The notes below the pieces were generated by a model. The model was not told the origin of the DNA and did not search any database. It saw nothing but the letters and a program-made list of their open reading frames with translations. This document shows, piece by piece, positions 50,421-61,313 of a stretch of 64,000 nt of DNA. This DNA comes from Tritrichomonas musculus (taxonomy: Eukaryota; Parabasalia; Tritrichomonadida; Tritrichomonadidae), in the NCBI GenBank assembly GCA_039105265.1, contig JAPFFF010000001.1, forward strand, positions 124,001 to 188,000. Reading direction: 5' to 3'. Positions within the stretch are counted from its first letter, which is position 1; the number at the start of each line of letters is the position of its first letter. The position numbers and the translations under genes are program-made.

Positions 50421-50771
50421 ATTATAACGTGCTTTCAATAGACCAGGAGCATTTCAGTAGACCCGGAGCAAGGTCAATTTAGCATAAATTGGCCATGATT
50501 TGATCGTTTTTTATAAAAAAGAAAACCAAATATGATCAGAAATATTTCGATCAGAATTTTTTTTATTTTTCACTATTTTACAAATATCTCCAAATCAAAA
50601 AAGTAAAACAAATAATATTTAACAAAAATTATAATGTAAAATAATAATTTTTATATAATTTATCATCAAATATTAAATAAAATAATTAAATTGTATGAAA
50701 AATAATAAAAATAAAATTTAGTGATCCGGGTCTACTGAAATGCTCAGGGTCTATTGAAAGCACGTTATAAT
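50421..50771. mobile_element. ~351-bp MITE with 47-bp inverted ends
   Basis: Both ends read, inward, ATTATAACGTGCTTTCAATA, then GACC, two variable bases, and GAGCATTTCAGTAGACCCGG; ~45 of 47 positions match. A target duplication is unclear; TA is possible because the ends include TATA. AT-rich, non-coding interior. Confidence 0.7.
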
Positions 50772-51180
50772 GTGAGATGATGAAAAAAAATATTTTGTTA
50801 CCTTTTTTTACATATTCATCATTGTTTTTGATTAACTTATTTTTTTCGATGAAAAAAAAGCAATTCTCGCAAATTTTGAAAATTGCAATAAAAATTTTAA
50901 ATAATATTCCAAATAATGATAATAAAACAGCTAAAAATGATATTATTTAAACAAAAACTTTCCTTTTTAATAATAAATAAATATTATAATTAAATTAAAA
51001 AAATAGGTCGGCCAGAATAACGAGTTTTGTCAAAAAAAATAAAAAACGTAGGAATATCTTCTATTTGATATATAATATTATTTGATGTCTACATATTCTG
51101 TTTACCAAGTTTCATCCAATTTCTTGAGTTGAGTTTTGTGAAATTTATGTTTTTTCTTTAAAATAAAAAATATTAATATA

Positions 51181-54006
51181 CCCTGATCTCGGATAAAATG
51201 AGAAAGTTAACGTATTTTTTTTTTAATAAAAAATCGTTATTAAAAAATGGTGAAATTTAGGTGAATTTTTGACCTTATAATAAAATAAAAACTTAATTGG
51301 CTTAAAAAAAAGAAAATGGATGAGAATGACTAAATACAAATATGGCTAATATAATTCATATGCATTAGTGTTTATATATAAAAGATATAAAGAAAAAATA
51401 AAGATGCTAAAAACAATATTATTTTAATATCTCAAAACATAATTGAAGATAAGGTAAAACTGATATTTAATAATCTTAGTATTCATGAACCTTCTCTTTT
51501 GGATAGGTTATTAAAGAATTGATTTTTTTTTGGAAATAATATTCTGCTGCAATTGGCTGATTATAAAATGTTACTGGTCGTATATGGAGAATTTTCCATC
51601 TATGTTTGTAATACTTCTCATATATTGTATTTAAATCGCTTGATTAAATAATTTTGTAAAAAAATTTCCAAAAATATCATCTTATTTGAGATTTTTCTTA
51701 GAAAGTAAAAAGATATGAGAAATCGCTTTGGCAATAATATAAACAATACATTTGATAGATTTAAAAGAGCTATATATTATTCTTTGTAATTTTTTCTAAT
51801 TCATCATCTTAGAATATTATATGCATCAAGTGAAAACTGATTGGAATATTATAGTGCAATTAAGTAATTATGAGGAAAAAATAGTATTTTTGCTGATTAA
51901 GTGTGTCCATAATAGAAAATTAAATCTTCAATTTAAGATTTGGTATTGGTACGAGAATTATAAATATTGATAAATTTGTGTATCATATCTTTAATATTGG
52001 TCAATCAAATAACTAATAATATGAAGATAAGTGGTAAACCAATTCGTTTATTATATGTTGTTGATATTAATAAACGGATTGTGGTATTTAAACTTTTTGA
52101 GTGAAAGCATCGGTCACTCAAACTTTTTGTTAACAAAAATAAAGATGATTTAAAATCATGTAAAATTTTGAACAAAAGTTGGATATGCTATGATCGATTG
52201 TTAAAATATAAGAGATGCTGCTTGGAGAATCGTTGTTGTTTGGAAGAGAATCGTTGCTGTTTGGGAGAGAATCGATGCTGCTTGGAGAATCGATGCTGCT
52301 TGGAAGAGAATCGTTGATGCTTGGAGAATCGTTGTTGTTTGGAGAATCGTTGTTGTTTGGGAGAGAATCGATGCTGCTTGGAGAATCGTTGTTGTTTGGA
52401 GAATCGTTGTTGTTTGGGAGAGAATCGTTGTTGTTTGGGAGAGAATCGATGCTGCTTGGAGAATCGTTGTTGTTTGGAGAATCGTTGTTGTTTGGGAGAG
52501 AATCGTTGTTGTTTGGGAGAGAATCGATGCTGCTTAGAGAATCGTTGCTGCTTGGAGAATCGTTGTTGTTTGGAGAATCGTTGTTGTTTGGGAGAGAATC
52601 GTTGTTGTTTGGGAGAGAATCGATGCTGCTGGAAGAGAATCGTTGCTGCTTGGAGAATCGTTGTTGTTTGGAGAATCGTTGTTGTTTGGGAGAGAATCGA
52701 TGCTGCTTGGAGAATCGTTGTTGTTTGGGAGAGAATCGATGCTGCTGGAAGAGAATCGATGCTGCTTGGAGAATCGTTGTTGTTTGGAGAATCGTTGTTG
52801 TTTGGGAGAGAATCGTTGTTGTTTGGGAGAGAATCGATGCTGCTTGGAGAATCGATGCTGCTTGGAGAATCGTTGTTGTTTGGAGAATCGTTGTTGTTTG
52901 GGAGAGAATCGTTGTTGTTTGGGAGAGAATCGATGCTGCTGGAAGAGAATCGTTGCTGCTTGGAGAATCGTTGTTGTTTGGGAGAGAATCGATGCTGCTT
53001 GGAGAATCGTTGTTGTTTGGAGAATCGTTGTTGTTTGGGAGAGAATCGTTGTTGTTTGGGAGAGAATCGTTGTTGTTTGGGAGAGAATCGTTGTTGTTTG
53101 GGAGAGAATCGATGCTGCTTGGAGAATCGTTGTTGTTTGGGAGAGAATCGATGCTGCTGGAAGAGAATCGATGCTGCTTGGAGAATCGTTGTTGTTTGGA
53201 GAATCGTTGTTGTTTGGGAGAGAATCGTTGTTGTTTGGGAGAGAATCGATGCTGCTGGAAGAGAATCGTTGCTGCTTGGAGAATCGTTGTTGTTTGGAGA
53301 ATCGTTGTTGTTTGGAGAATCGTTGTTGTTTGGGAGAGAATCGTTGTTGTTTGGGAGAGAATCGATGCTGCTGGAAGAGAATCGTTGCTGCTTGGAGAAT
53401 CGTTGTTGTTTGGGAGAGAATCGATGCTGCTTGGAGAATCGTTGTTGTTTGGAGAATCGTTGTTGTTTGGGAGAGAATCGATGCTGCTGGAAGAGAATCG
53501 TTGCTGCTTGGAGAATCGTTGTTGTTTGGAGAATCGTTGTTGTTTGGGAGAGAATCGATGCTGCTTGGAGAATCGTTGTTGTTTGGGAGAGAATCGATGC
53601 TGCTTGGAGAATCGTTGTTGTTTGGAAGAGAATCGGTAATGTTAGTATAAAATTATTGTTGTTGGAAGAGAATTTTTGGGAAAAATTGCTGATCTATCGC
53701 AGATCTTTGTTGAATATCTATATTATTTGGCAGAGATTGTGTGAACTCTGTTGGACTTTCTACAGAAAAATTATTTTCAATTGTTTTTTTTTTGTGCCGT
53801 TAAGTGACTTCACATTGTAATCAGAAGATTTAATTTTATTCAAAAAATACATAATAAAATGATCAAATAATTAAAATGTTGTAGAGAGATTTCGATAAAT
53901 CATTTATTTCTTTAGAATCACAATATTTTTTTCAGAGTAAAAATCGTTAACAGAATAAAAAAAAAACTTAACCATACTAACTTTCTCATTTTATCCGAGA
54001 TCAGGG
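51181..54006. mobile_element. 2.8-kb element with 29-bp inverted ends and TA duplication
   Basis: Perfect 29-bp inverted ends starting CCCTGATCTCGGATAAAATG at 51181-51209 and mirrored at 53978-54006, flanked by TA on each side. This fits a Tc1/mariner-type element. The interior has a short minus-strand coding-like relic ending near 51490 (with TFYNQPIAAEYYFQKKIN) and the 1.4-kb minisatellite. No complete transposase. Confidence 0.7.
52214..53636 (+). repeat. 1.4-kb minisatellite of 18- and 21-bp units
   Basis: About 75 units of GAGAATCG(T/A)TG(T/C)TG(T/C)TTGG, either 18 bp or, with GGA or AGA added, 21 bp. Two unit types alternate in a patterned way: GTTGTTGTTTGG and GATGCTGCTTGG. Because units are multiples of three and lack stop words on either strand (bar one variant near 52538), several frames stay open for up to 499 codons, as ENRCCL-, GESLLF- or RIVVVW-type repeats. 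I do not regard these as genes. GC content and composition differ sharply from the surroundings. Confidence 0.9.
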
Positions 54007-54757
54007 TATCCTATAATTATCATAAAAAAGATAATTATTTATGTTTATCTATATATATAATATTGTATTAAATTTAATATAATCATTAATAAATTAATAT
54101 TTATTTTGTTTAACATGAAAAATGCATTTTTAAAAAATACAAAATTCAATTCTTTTTGAAAAAGTTTGGGATATTTTCTTTTAAGATTTTCTTCTTCTTT
54201 TTCATTTTTAAGTAGACTTTTGTTGTTATATAAGTTTTTGTAATATAATAAAATAAAAATAAAAAGGAAATTTGATCTTCTATTTTTTCAAAAATTGTAT
54301 TAAATTTTTTCCATCAATTCACTGATGAATAATTAAAAATTTCTTAATTTTTATTATATTTATATATATTATAAATAATTATAAACTAAAAAAGTAATAA
54401 AATAGCACATAAATTAAATATATAGAAGGATATAATTATTTTAAATTCAAATTTCAAAAAAATGATGATAAAAAAAAATCCAACTCAAGAATTCACACCA
54501 AATTTAGATATTTTCTTAATTATACGATCTTGAAACAAATATATAAGTTTGGGAAGTTTCTAGCGTTTTTTTAAATTTGCCTTTATGTTTTTGACAAATA
54601 CGTTATTTTGGCCGACCTATTTAAAAAATTTTGTTTTTTTTTTGTTTTTCCACGCTTTCCTCAGATCATTACTTAAAATTTACGAGTTTTTCTTAAAAAA
54701 AAAATTTAGGATAAATTTAGGATAAAATTTTGTTTAAATGATAAATTTCCACACCTA

Positions 54758-55210
54758 AGAATTTATGAATGATTCTTCACTATATTTTTTATGCAAAATC
54801 GGAGAGCTTGTTTGAGATTTAGGGAAAGATATTGTGAAAGAATTATCTCTATTTGGTTTAGTTATCCGTGATTTGTTAAAATCTTCTAGAGATTTGCTTT
54901 GCGAATCGCTTTTATTTGGTAAAATTTGGGGACTTTGTTGTGTGTTGTCCAGCAAATAATTTTCTAACAAATCTAAATGATTTTTTAATTTCTTAAAGAT
55001 TCTATTTTGTTCATCATTTTAGAATGGAAAAGATGGTTTAAAAGAACAGGGAATTGAATTTGAAATATAAATGTGAGGAAAAATATGAAACAATTTCTCA
55101 AAGAAACTCATATAACTTTTGGAAAAAATAAATTCATCTTTTAGGTCAAAAAAAATTTACCTGTTAGGTCAAATTGGTTCATATCACTTATGATATGAAA
55201 TATCAATCCA
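54758..55210 (-). pseudogene. Gene-like fragment cut by the 5.6-kb element
   Basis: The minus strand shows coding-like sequence: DEFIFSKSYMSFFEKLFH near 55130-55080, one in-frame stop near 55020, then LLENYLLDNTQQSPQILPNK, KSRITKPNRDNSF and HKKYSEESFINS, stopping at the transposon boundary (54755). The last 71 codons are fully open. It is homologous to the inverted fragment at 48210-48490. The family is unknown to me; the composition is that of a trichomonad helical, disordered protein. Confidence 0.5.
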
Positions 55211-56194
55211 ACGAATTACGCGTTATTTCGGTACAAAATATAATATATTTATATAATTATATTTGAAAAAGTAATAATAAAATAAAAATAATTATATTTT
55301 TTTTTGAATTAAAATAGCCAGATTTGGATTCAATTTTTTGGAAAAAAATAATCTATCTTTATCTTAAATTCCTCTCGAAAAATATGCCTTTTTTATATTA
55401 TATTTATCATTAATACTATCATTAAAAAATTATATTCTGAAATAAAAATGATCTGTCGAGTGGATGGAAGTTTCCATACCTTTGAAAAAGTGTTGAAATT
55501 ATTTTAAAAAGCTAATAAAAAGTCAAAAAAGTACAATTCTCGTGAAATTATAAAAATTTATATTATTTTTTTATTTACCTGAAAAAAATATTAATCTATT
55601 TCTATATTATTAGTGTTGTTAAAAGTTATAGACAAAAATACAACCGAAATACAACCGAAATACCAAAAACAGAGTTAGTCAAATCAAAATACCAAAAACA
55701 AAGTTAGTCAATTAAAGATTAAAACGATTAAATAACATTTAAAAAGTTTCTATCATTGAAATTATGATAAGCAATTGAGAATAAATTTTTTATTTGATCA
55801 AAAGCTATTCTGAATTTTTGAGAATACCTAAGAAAATAAAAACTTAACTTTTTGGTTGGAAAAAATTAAAATAAACTCTATTTATCTTTATATTTATTAA
55901 ATTTATTCTTTTAAATATATAATTAATTACTAAAAAAATATATTTATACTTGTTTGCAAATATAAAAAGCAATAAATTTTACAAGAAAATTGAATAACCT
56001 TTTTTCACAATATTTTTATTAATTTTATTTTGAAAATTTACTAAAAAATAATTAAGATTAGCTCAAAAAAATCAAAAAAGATTAATTCAAATTTGCTTTA
56101 AAAATGTTTTTATATGTTTAAATTGGTCTTTAAAGTCTATTTTAATTTTTTTTGATTTTGACAAAAGTCTGTTTGGAATTTTTGTATATAACTT
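55211..56194. other. Non-coding remnant DNA of the outer element
   Basis: About 1 kb of AT-rich sequence. Noted only: AAAGGTATGGAAACTT on the minus strand (~55470) and an adjacent repeated phrase with AAATACCAAAAACA and AAAGTTAGTCAA (~55645-55715). No gene. Confidence 0.4.
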
Positions 56195-56198
56195 TTAA

Positions 56199-56438
56199 GG
56201 TACAAATCCAGTACGTTTAATAACCGCTATTTTTTTTGACATTCTCAAAGAATAAAATGACATGTTAAATAAAAAACGATTATTTTCATCCATTTCATAT
56301 AACATGTCATAATGTTTATTTAAATTGTAAAATAAGTGTCAAAAACAAACCTAGTCAATTTAAACTTTTTCAGAGACATGCAACTATTCAAATAATAAAC
56401 GTTCTCCTATTCAAAAAATAACGTACTGGATTTGTACC
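56199..56438 (+). mobile_element. 240-bp TTAA-flanked MITE, copy A
   Basis: Inverted ends GGTACAAATCCAGTACGTT and AACGTACTGGATTTGTACC, with TTAA on both sides (56195-56198, 56439-56442). TTAA targets are used by Kolobok and piggyBac-type elements; Kolobok is well represented in Trichomonas. Non-coding. Confidence 0.8.
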
Positions 56439-56519
56439 TTAACAACACTATATATTATGATTGGTAGTTACTGGCATCTATTATTTTTTTGAAATTTAAG
56501 TTTTTTTTTTTTTTTTTAA

Positions 56520-56759
56520 GGTACAAATCCAGTACGTTATTTTTTGTAAGTGAGAACGTTTATTATTTGAATAGATGGGGGTCTTTGAAAAAGTTTAAAT
56601 TGACAAGGTGTGTTTTTGACATTTATTTTACATTTTTCTTAATTCAATGACATGTTATGTAAAAAATAGTCAGATATTCGATTTTTTATATAACATGTCG
56701 ATTTTTTCTTATAAAGTGTCAAAAAAAATGGCGGTTACGTAACGTACTGGATTTGTACC
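56520..56759 (-). mobile_element. 240-bp TTAA-flanked MITE, copy B (inverted)
   Basis: Same ends and same length as copy A but in the opposite orientation, 81 bases away, with TTAA at 56516-56519 and 56760-56763. Internal similarity (ACATGTTA, GACACTT words) shows they are one family, though diverged. Confidence 0.8.
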
Positions 56760-56763
56760 TTAA

Positions 56764-57951
56764 TTTTTAATATTGTAAATACTTTTCATTTATGCAAATT
56801 CATAATGAATTTCATCAGAATCATTTATATTTGCAACAGGATTCCAATTTTTTTATTTGATATGCGAGTTTGATTTCAAATCACCATTAGTTTTTCAGAA
56901 TTATGGAAAAAATAATTCAATTTTTGATATAAAATTTCAATTGCAGTTAAGTATTTTATAAACTTAAATTCAAATGCCAGCCCAAGCTTTTTTTCTCTCA
57001 ATTTATTTGACAAAAAAAATATTTATTTCAATTTTAATAAGCTTTATTATTTCTTTTCAAAATAATCTTTAATATTTTTGATTTTTCATTAAAATTTTTG
57101 ATCAAGGATCAATTCAGTATGCAGACATTTTCATAAGATTTCGCTAATAACTTAACTCGACTGTGTCTTTTATTGCTTTTGGTGCCAAATTAAAGGTTCA
57201 AAAATTATAATTATTGATAAACAATCTTGCAATTAGAAGTTACACTTGGATTTTTGCCCATACACCATTATACTTCTTTGATTTTTATGATTTTTGCTTG
57301 ACATTTCCAGTATTCAGTATAAATTTTTCAAAAGCATACTCAACTCGGCAAAATTATTTCAAATAAATGCTCCCCTTATTGATTTACGTCATTTTCAAAT
57401 AGATTATCCATATATTTTGCCTGTTAATTACACTCTTTTTGAACTCGTTAGTAAAATTTTATTTTAATTCAATTCTAATATAAAATATTGAAAATAATAA
57501 ATTTGAATTGGTTCGAAACTCAGACCAAAATTGAATAAAAAAGTTCCCTTTTTTGTATTAATACGTTATAAAATAACCGCCAACAAGGCCAATTATAGCT
57601 GAAAGGTGGGCCGACTTTTGAACGGCAGTTTACAAAAATTTATTAAAATTGAATTTTTATATGAATATTTGGTCCTAAATTGAGAAAGCCTCAATAAAAT
57701 GGCATCTTGATTTCAAATTTTCTTTGCTAAAAACTTTTGAATGCCTTTGAATTCGCTATTAAAGAATATAAGTTAATTATCCCATAAAATATATAGAATT
57801 ATTATGATATTACATGCTATTATAATTTTATATGTATTATACATTTCCTATATATCAAATAAATAATTTATATATTTAATGTGAGTTAAGATAAATTTAT
57901 ATTAATTAAAAAAATCAATTCGTTTATAATTAAATTTAAAAAAAAATTTAT
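56764..57951. other. Non-coding remnant DNA
   Basis: 1.2 kb without a supportable gene or paired ends. Composition is AT-rich with occasional GC-richer patches (57575-57625). Confidence 0.4.
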
Positions 57952-57953
57952 TA

Positions 57954-59484
57954 CAGTTGTTCCACTTTTGTAACGGAAAAATCCACTTTCGTAACAGAAA
58001 ATGTAACCACTAAAATTTTCAAAATATATTATCACCTAACTTTTTGATTTTTTATCCACTTTCGTAACAGAATTTTCCACTTTCGTAACAGAATTTTTTT
58101 TTATGATTTTTTAAAAATTCATATTTTTCATTTTGCATTTCTTTTTTTATCGAAATTCTTTCATAATGAGAAGTTTAATCAAGAAATGATATTTATAAAG
58201 AGGTTTATTAAGTTATTAATAATAATTATACATTTACCCAAAACTCTTTTTTTAGAAGAAAATCATGTTTTTATAATTGTACTATTATTTAAATTAATAT
58301 TAAACATGAAAAATAAAAAAAAAGGATAGAAATCAAGAAAAAATTAGATTATAATGGGAAATCGTAATCGCCCGTATTCGTAATCGCCCGTGGCGGTTTA
58401 GGTCAATATTGACCTTGTATCGTACCATAGAAAAAAAAGTCTGGAACTTTTTTGCACTTTTGCAAAAAAAAGCATGGGTAGCTACTCATGGTTTTTTCTA
58501 TATAAAAAAAAATATAAACGGAATATTTTTTTATAGTCTAAAATCAATATTATTATGAGCATTGGCTTATAAACAAGAAAGGACAAATATTTTAAACACC
58601 ATCATTTTATTATTTTGATGTATATAATTACGTAAATTCCAACTTTTCGCCAATATCATTGATATTGGAAATCATATACTTTTAAAGTTAAAAGGTAGTT
58701 AATTAATTTTGAGTAATACGGTTTCATATTTATTTTTAAGCCTTTGGATTGTGCATTTGTTTACACAATATAAAATATTCATATAATATTTAGATTATAA
58801 TTTTGATTTTCTCTGTTATAAAGTAATCAATAGAACTTTTATTAGTATATAAAATATTTGTCCTTTCTTGTTTATAAGCCAATGCTCATAATAATATTGA
58901 TTTTAGACTATAAAAAAATATTCCGTTTATATTTTTTTTTATATAGAAAAAACCATGAGTAGCTACCCATGCTTTTTTTTGCAAAAGTGCAAAAAAGTTC
59001 CAGACTTTTTTTTCTATGGTACGATACAAGGTCAATATTGACCTAAACCGCCACGGGCGATTACGAATACGGGCGATTACGATTTCCCGATTATAATTTC
59101 AGATAAAGCAAATAAAAAATCTGTATTGCATTATTATGATGAAATAAAAAACATTTGAAATGGAATTTTAAGTTTTTAAAATAACAAAAATTCTTTTTTT
59201 AGCAAAATATTTGCAATAATTATCTTCATCCATAATTTCAAATAAAATGTTGTTCCCAATAACTACTGTGTTTTCTACAATTGTTTGCATTATATTAAAA
59301 ATGTAAAAACTCATTAAAAACAAAGATAATTAAATAATAAAATTTTCTGTTACGAAAGTGGAAAATTCTGTTACGAAAGTGGATAAAAAATCAAAAAGTT
59401 AGGTGATAACAAATTTTGAAAATTTTGGTGGTTACATTTTCTGTTACGAAAGTGGATTTTTCCGTTACAAAAGTGGAGCAACTG
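57954..59484. mobile_element. Tc1/mariner-like non-autonomous element, split by a foldback
   Basis: Ends CAGTTG...CAACTG flanked by TA (57952-57953, 59485-59486). Inverted arms of ~140 bp (57954-58093; 59347-59484) match at all but about four positions. Each arm holds three copies of CCACTTTCGTAACAGAA or a close variant, plausible transposase-binding repeats. Without the 733-bp insertion at 58356 it is ~790 bp. No transposase frame. Confidence 0.82.
58356..59088. mobile_element. 733-bp foldback element with perfect 239-bp arms
   Basis: The arms 58356-58594 and 58850-59088 are exact reverse complements as far as I can read, around a 255-bp loop. Ends GGGAAATCG...CGATTTCCC; exact 9-bp duplication GATTATAAT at 58347-58355 and 59089-59097. 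The arms begin with a tandem CGTAATCGCCCGT word. This is a Mutator-like foldback, inserted inside the Tc1/mariner-like element. Arm identity implies a young insertion. Confidence 0.9.
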
Positions 59485-59762
59485 TATTTAATTAATTAAA
59501 ATATACGAAATTATCAGCATATTTTTGTCCAAATAAATCAAATTACAGTCATATTGTCGATTTTATTGGCTTATTGTTTGGAAATACAATGCCATTTTCC
59601 AGTTTTTATAGGGCTAGCATGAAATAATTTGGAATTTTACTTGAGAAAATAAAAATTTTTTGATTTTTTCTAATCAATTTTGACAAAAATAATAAAAAAA
59701 TTTCAAAAACAAAAATTTTTCCGCAGAAATTATTAGCAATTTTGATAGAAATATTTTTTTAG

Positions 59763-59833
59763 CGAAAACGGTTTTCAATATAACGAATTTATTATGGCAT
59801 TGTTCGAAAACGGTTTTCGATATAACGAATTTA
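59763..59833 (+). repeat. 29-bp direct repeat, two copies
   Basis: CGAAAACGGTTTTCAATATAACGAATTTA at 59763-59791 recurs with one change at 59805-59833 (each written here only as its start CGAAAACGGTTTTC). The core GAAAACGGTTTTC is itself nearly palindromic, so this may be a protein-binding site within the element arm. Confidence 0.6.
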
Positions 59834-59961
59834 GTCCTATCTCTTGAGAAAAAAGTACAAGCAAAATGAATAAAATTGAAATCAATTTCCCTCAAATATA
59901 AAATTCTATCGATAAAAATAATTTGTAATATGGAATTTAATTATTTCTAAATATATTGTTG

Positions 59962-60946
59962 TAGACCTTGTAAGGGGTACCCGATTTACCCATTTTCAAT
60001 CGGGTCAAAAATTTTAGGTATATTTTGACCAGGGGTCGCAAATTACCGCCTACCCGAAGCGGTTTTTGACCCGAAATTTTTAAAATTCATTTATCTCAAA
60101 ATGTGGAATAAATATTTATATAAAAAAAGGTTTATTAAAAAATTTACAAGCTTTTTAATCCTTTTTAATAAAAATTTTTATTTCATTAGAATAATGCTTC
60201 TGATAATTTTCTCAAAAATTGTTTTTTGAAATTATTTTCTCTATTATTCTATTTAATGCAATTTTTAATATCAGAAAACCTTTTTTCTTGAAAGTTAATT
60301 GATTTTTTTTTGTATCATATTTTTTTCTGATTTTCATTGTCAGTTAATTTATTGTTTAGATGACTTATGAAAAGAGAAATTATACATAAATTTAAGTTAC
60401 GTAATATTTTTTTATATTAAGCTTTGAAATCTACAAATTTAAAATAATACAAACTATTCATTTACTTGTTTTATATTTTTTATCTTTTTTTCATAGTTTA
60501 TACTATGCATTTTAGTTCATTTTGCTATTAATTAATGTTACTAATCACTTATATAATTAAAAAATATTGGCATTTCTTTCTTTTACTTCATGTTTGAATA
60601 CAATATTAAGATATATTAATAACTATTTCAGATTTTAAAAGATTATCCTGTTTTGACAAACTTTTACTTGATTTTCAAATAAAAAAGTCTTTTCTAAATA
60701 AAATTTAAAGTATTTCATATAACAAGTCATATCATAAAATTTTGTTTTCTAAAATCAAAATTCACTTTAAAAAAATACATGAATCAATAAAAAATTAATT
60801 ATAGAACATGGTTTTATAAAAAATAATCCAAAAAATACACTAGAAATAAAAGGGTCAAACGCGAACGCTTCATTTTTTTTTTGGGTAGTGACCCAAAAAA
60901 AAAACTTGTGGTCAGGTTAATATTTTAGGGTGACCTTTCGAAGGTT
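59962..60946. mobile_element. 985-bp Mutator-like element, nested
   Basis: An exact 10-bp duplication TATATTGTTG flanks it (59952-59961, 60947-60956). The ends are diverged but still inverted: ACCTTGTAAGGGGTACCC against AACCTTCGAAAGGTCACCC, and GGGT/ACCC with GAAGCG words inside both arms. Non-coding. The end divergence suggests an older insertion than the foldback at 58356. Confidence 0.6.
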
Positions 60947-61202
60947 TATATTGTTGCAACAATTTTCTTTTTATTTTCAAGAAAATTAATATAAATTGCA
61001 GTTATAAAAAATATTATTAGATATTTAAATATAATTTTAAATTATGCAATCTTAATCTGATTTATAAAAAACTAAAAATTTAGTATATTCATTAATAATA
61101 TGTTAAATTAATTATTTCAAATAAATTATTATTTATTAAATACTAATAAATCCATCTCTAAGACTAACTTCATCTTGTGGATGAAAAATTTTTTTACTTA
61201 AA

Positions 61203-61310
61203 TGAAATTTGAATAAAAAAATTTTTGCGTAATTGAAATTTGGAATAAAATTTTTTGCTTATTTGAAAATTGAAATAAAATTTTTTGCTTATTTGAAAAA
61301 AAAAATTTTG
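61203..61310 (+). repeat. Short tandem repeat before the armadillo-like frame
   Basis: Three imperfect copies of a ~30-bp unit, TGAAATTGAATAAAATTTTTTGC-like. If translated with the downstream frame it gives KFFAYLK twice, which I regard as spurious. Confidence 0.55.
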
Positions 61311-61313
61311 GCA

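Larger units (their letters stand above)
51003..54620. mobile_element. 3.6-kb element with GGTCGGCC ends
   Basis: Inverted ends ATAGGTCGGCC and GGCCGACCTAT, with weaker matching for about 150 more bases (TTTGTCAAAAA and TTCTTGAGTTG appear in both arms). The duplication could be TA or the low-complexity 8-mer TTAAAAAA on both sides; I cannot decide. It encloses the 2.8-kb element and the minisatellite. Confidence 0.6.
49141..54758. mobile_element. 5.6-kb Mutator-like element with nested insertions
   Basis: Left end TTAGTTGTGGAAATTTATC, right end (reversed) TTAGGTGTGGAAATTTATC, 18 of 19 matching. An exact 9-bp duplication GAATTTATG sits at 49132-49140 and 54759-54767. It has inserted into the 3' end of the gene-like fragment at 54758-55210, supplying its current stop codon. 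It contains the element at 50421-50771 and the 3.6-kb element at 51003-54620. No recognisable transposase. Confidence 0.75.

Noticed and set aside
52214-53636. A CRISPR array
   Set aside because: Units are contiguous with no unique spacers.
52215-53820. Three overlapping long plus-strand frames (335-499 codons) of Cys- or Val/Trp-rich repeats
   Set aside because: They are different frames of one stop-free minisatellite; no frame has a promoter, domain or coding-like composition outside the array.
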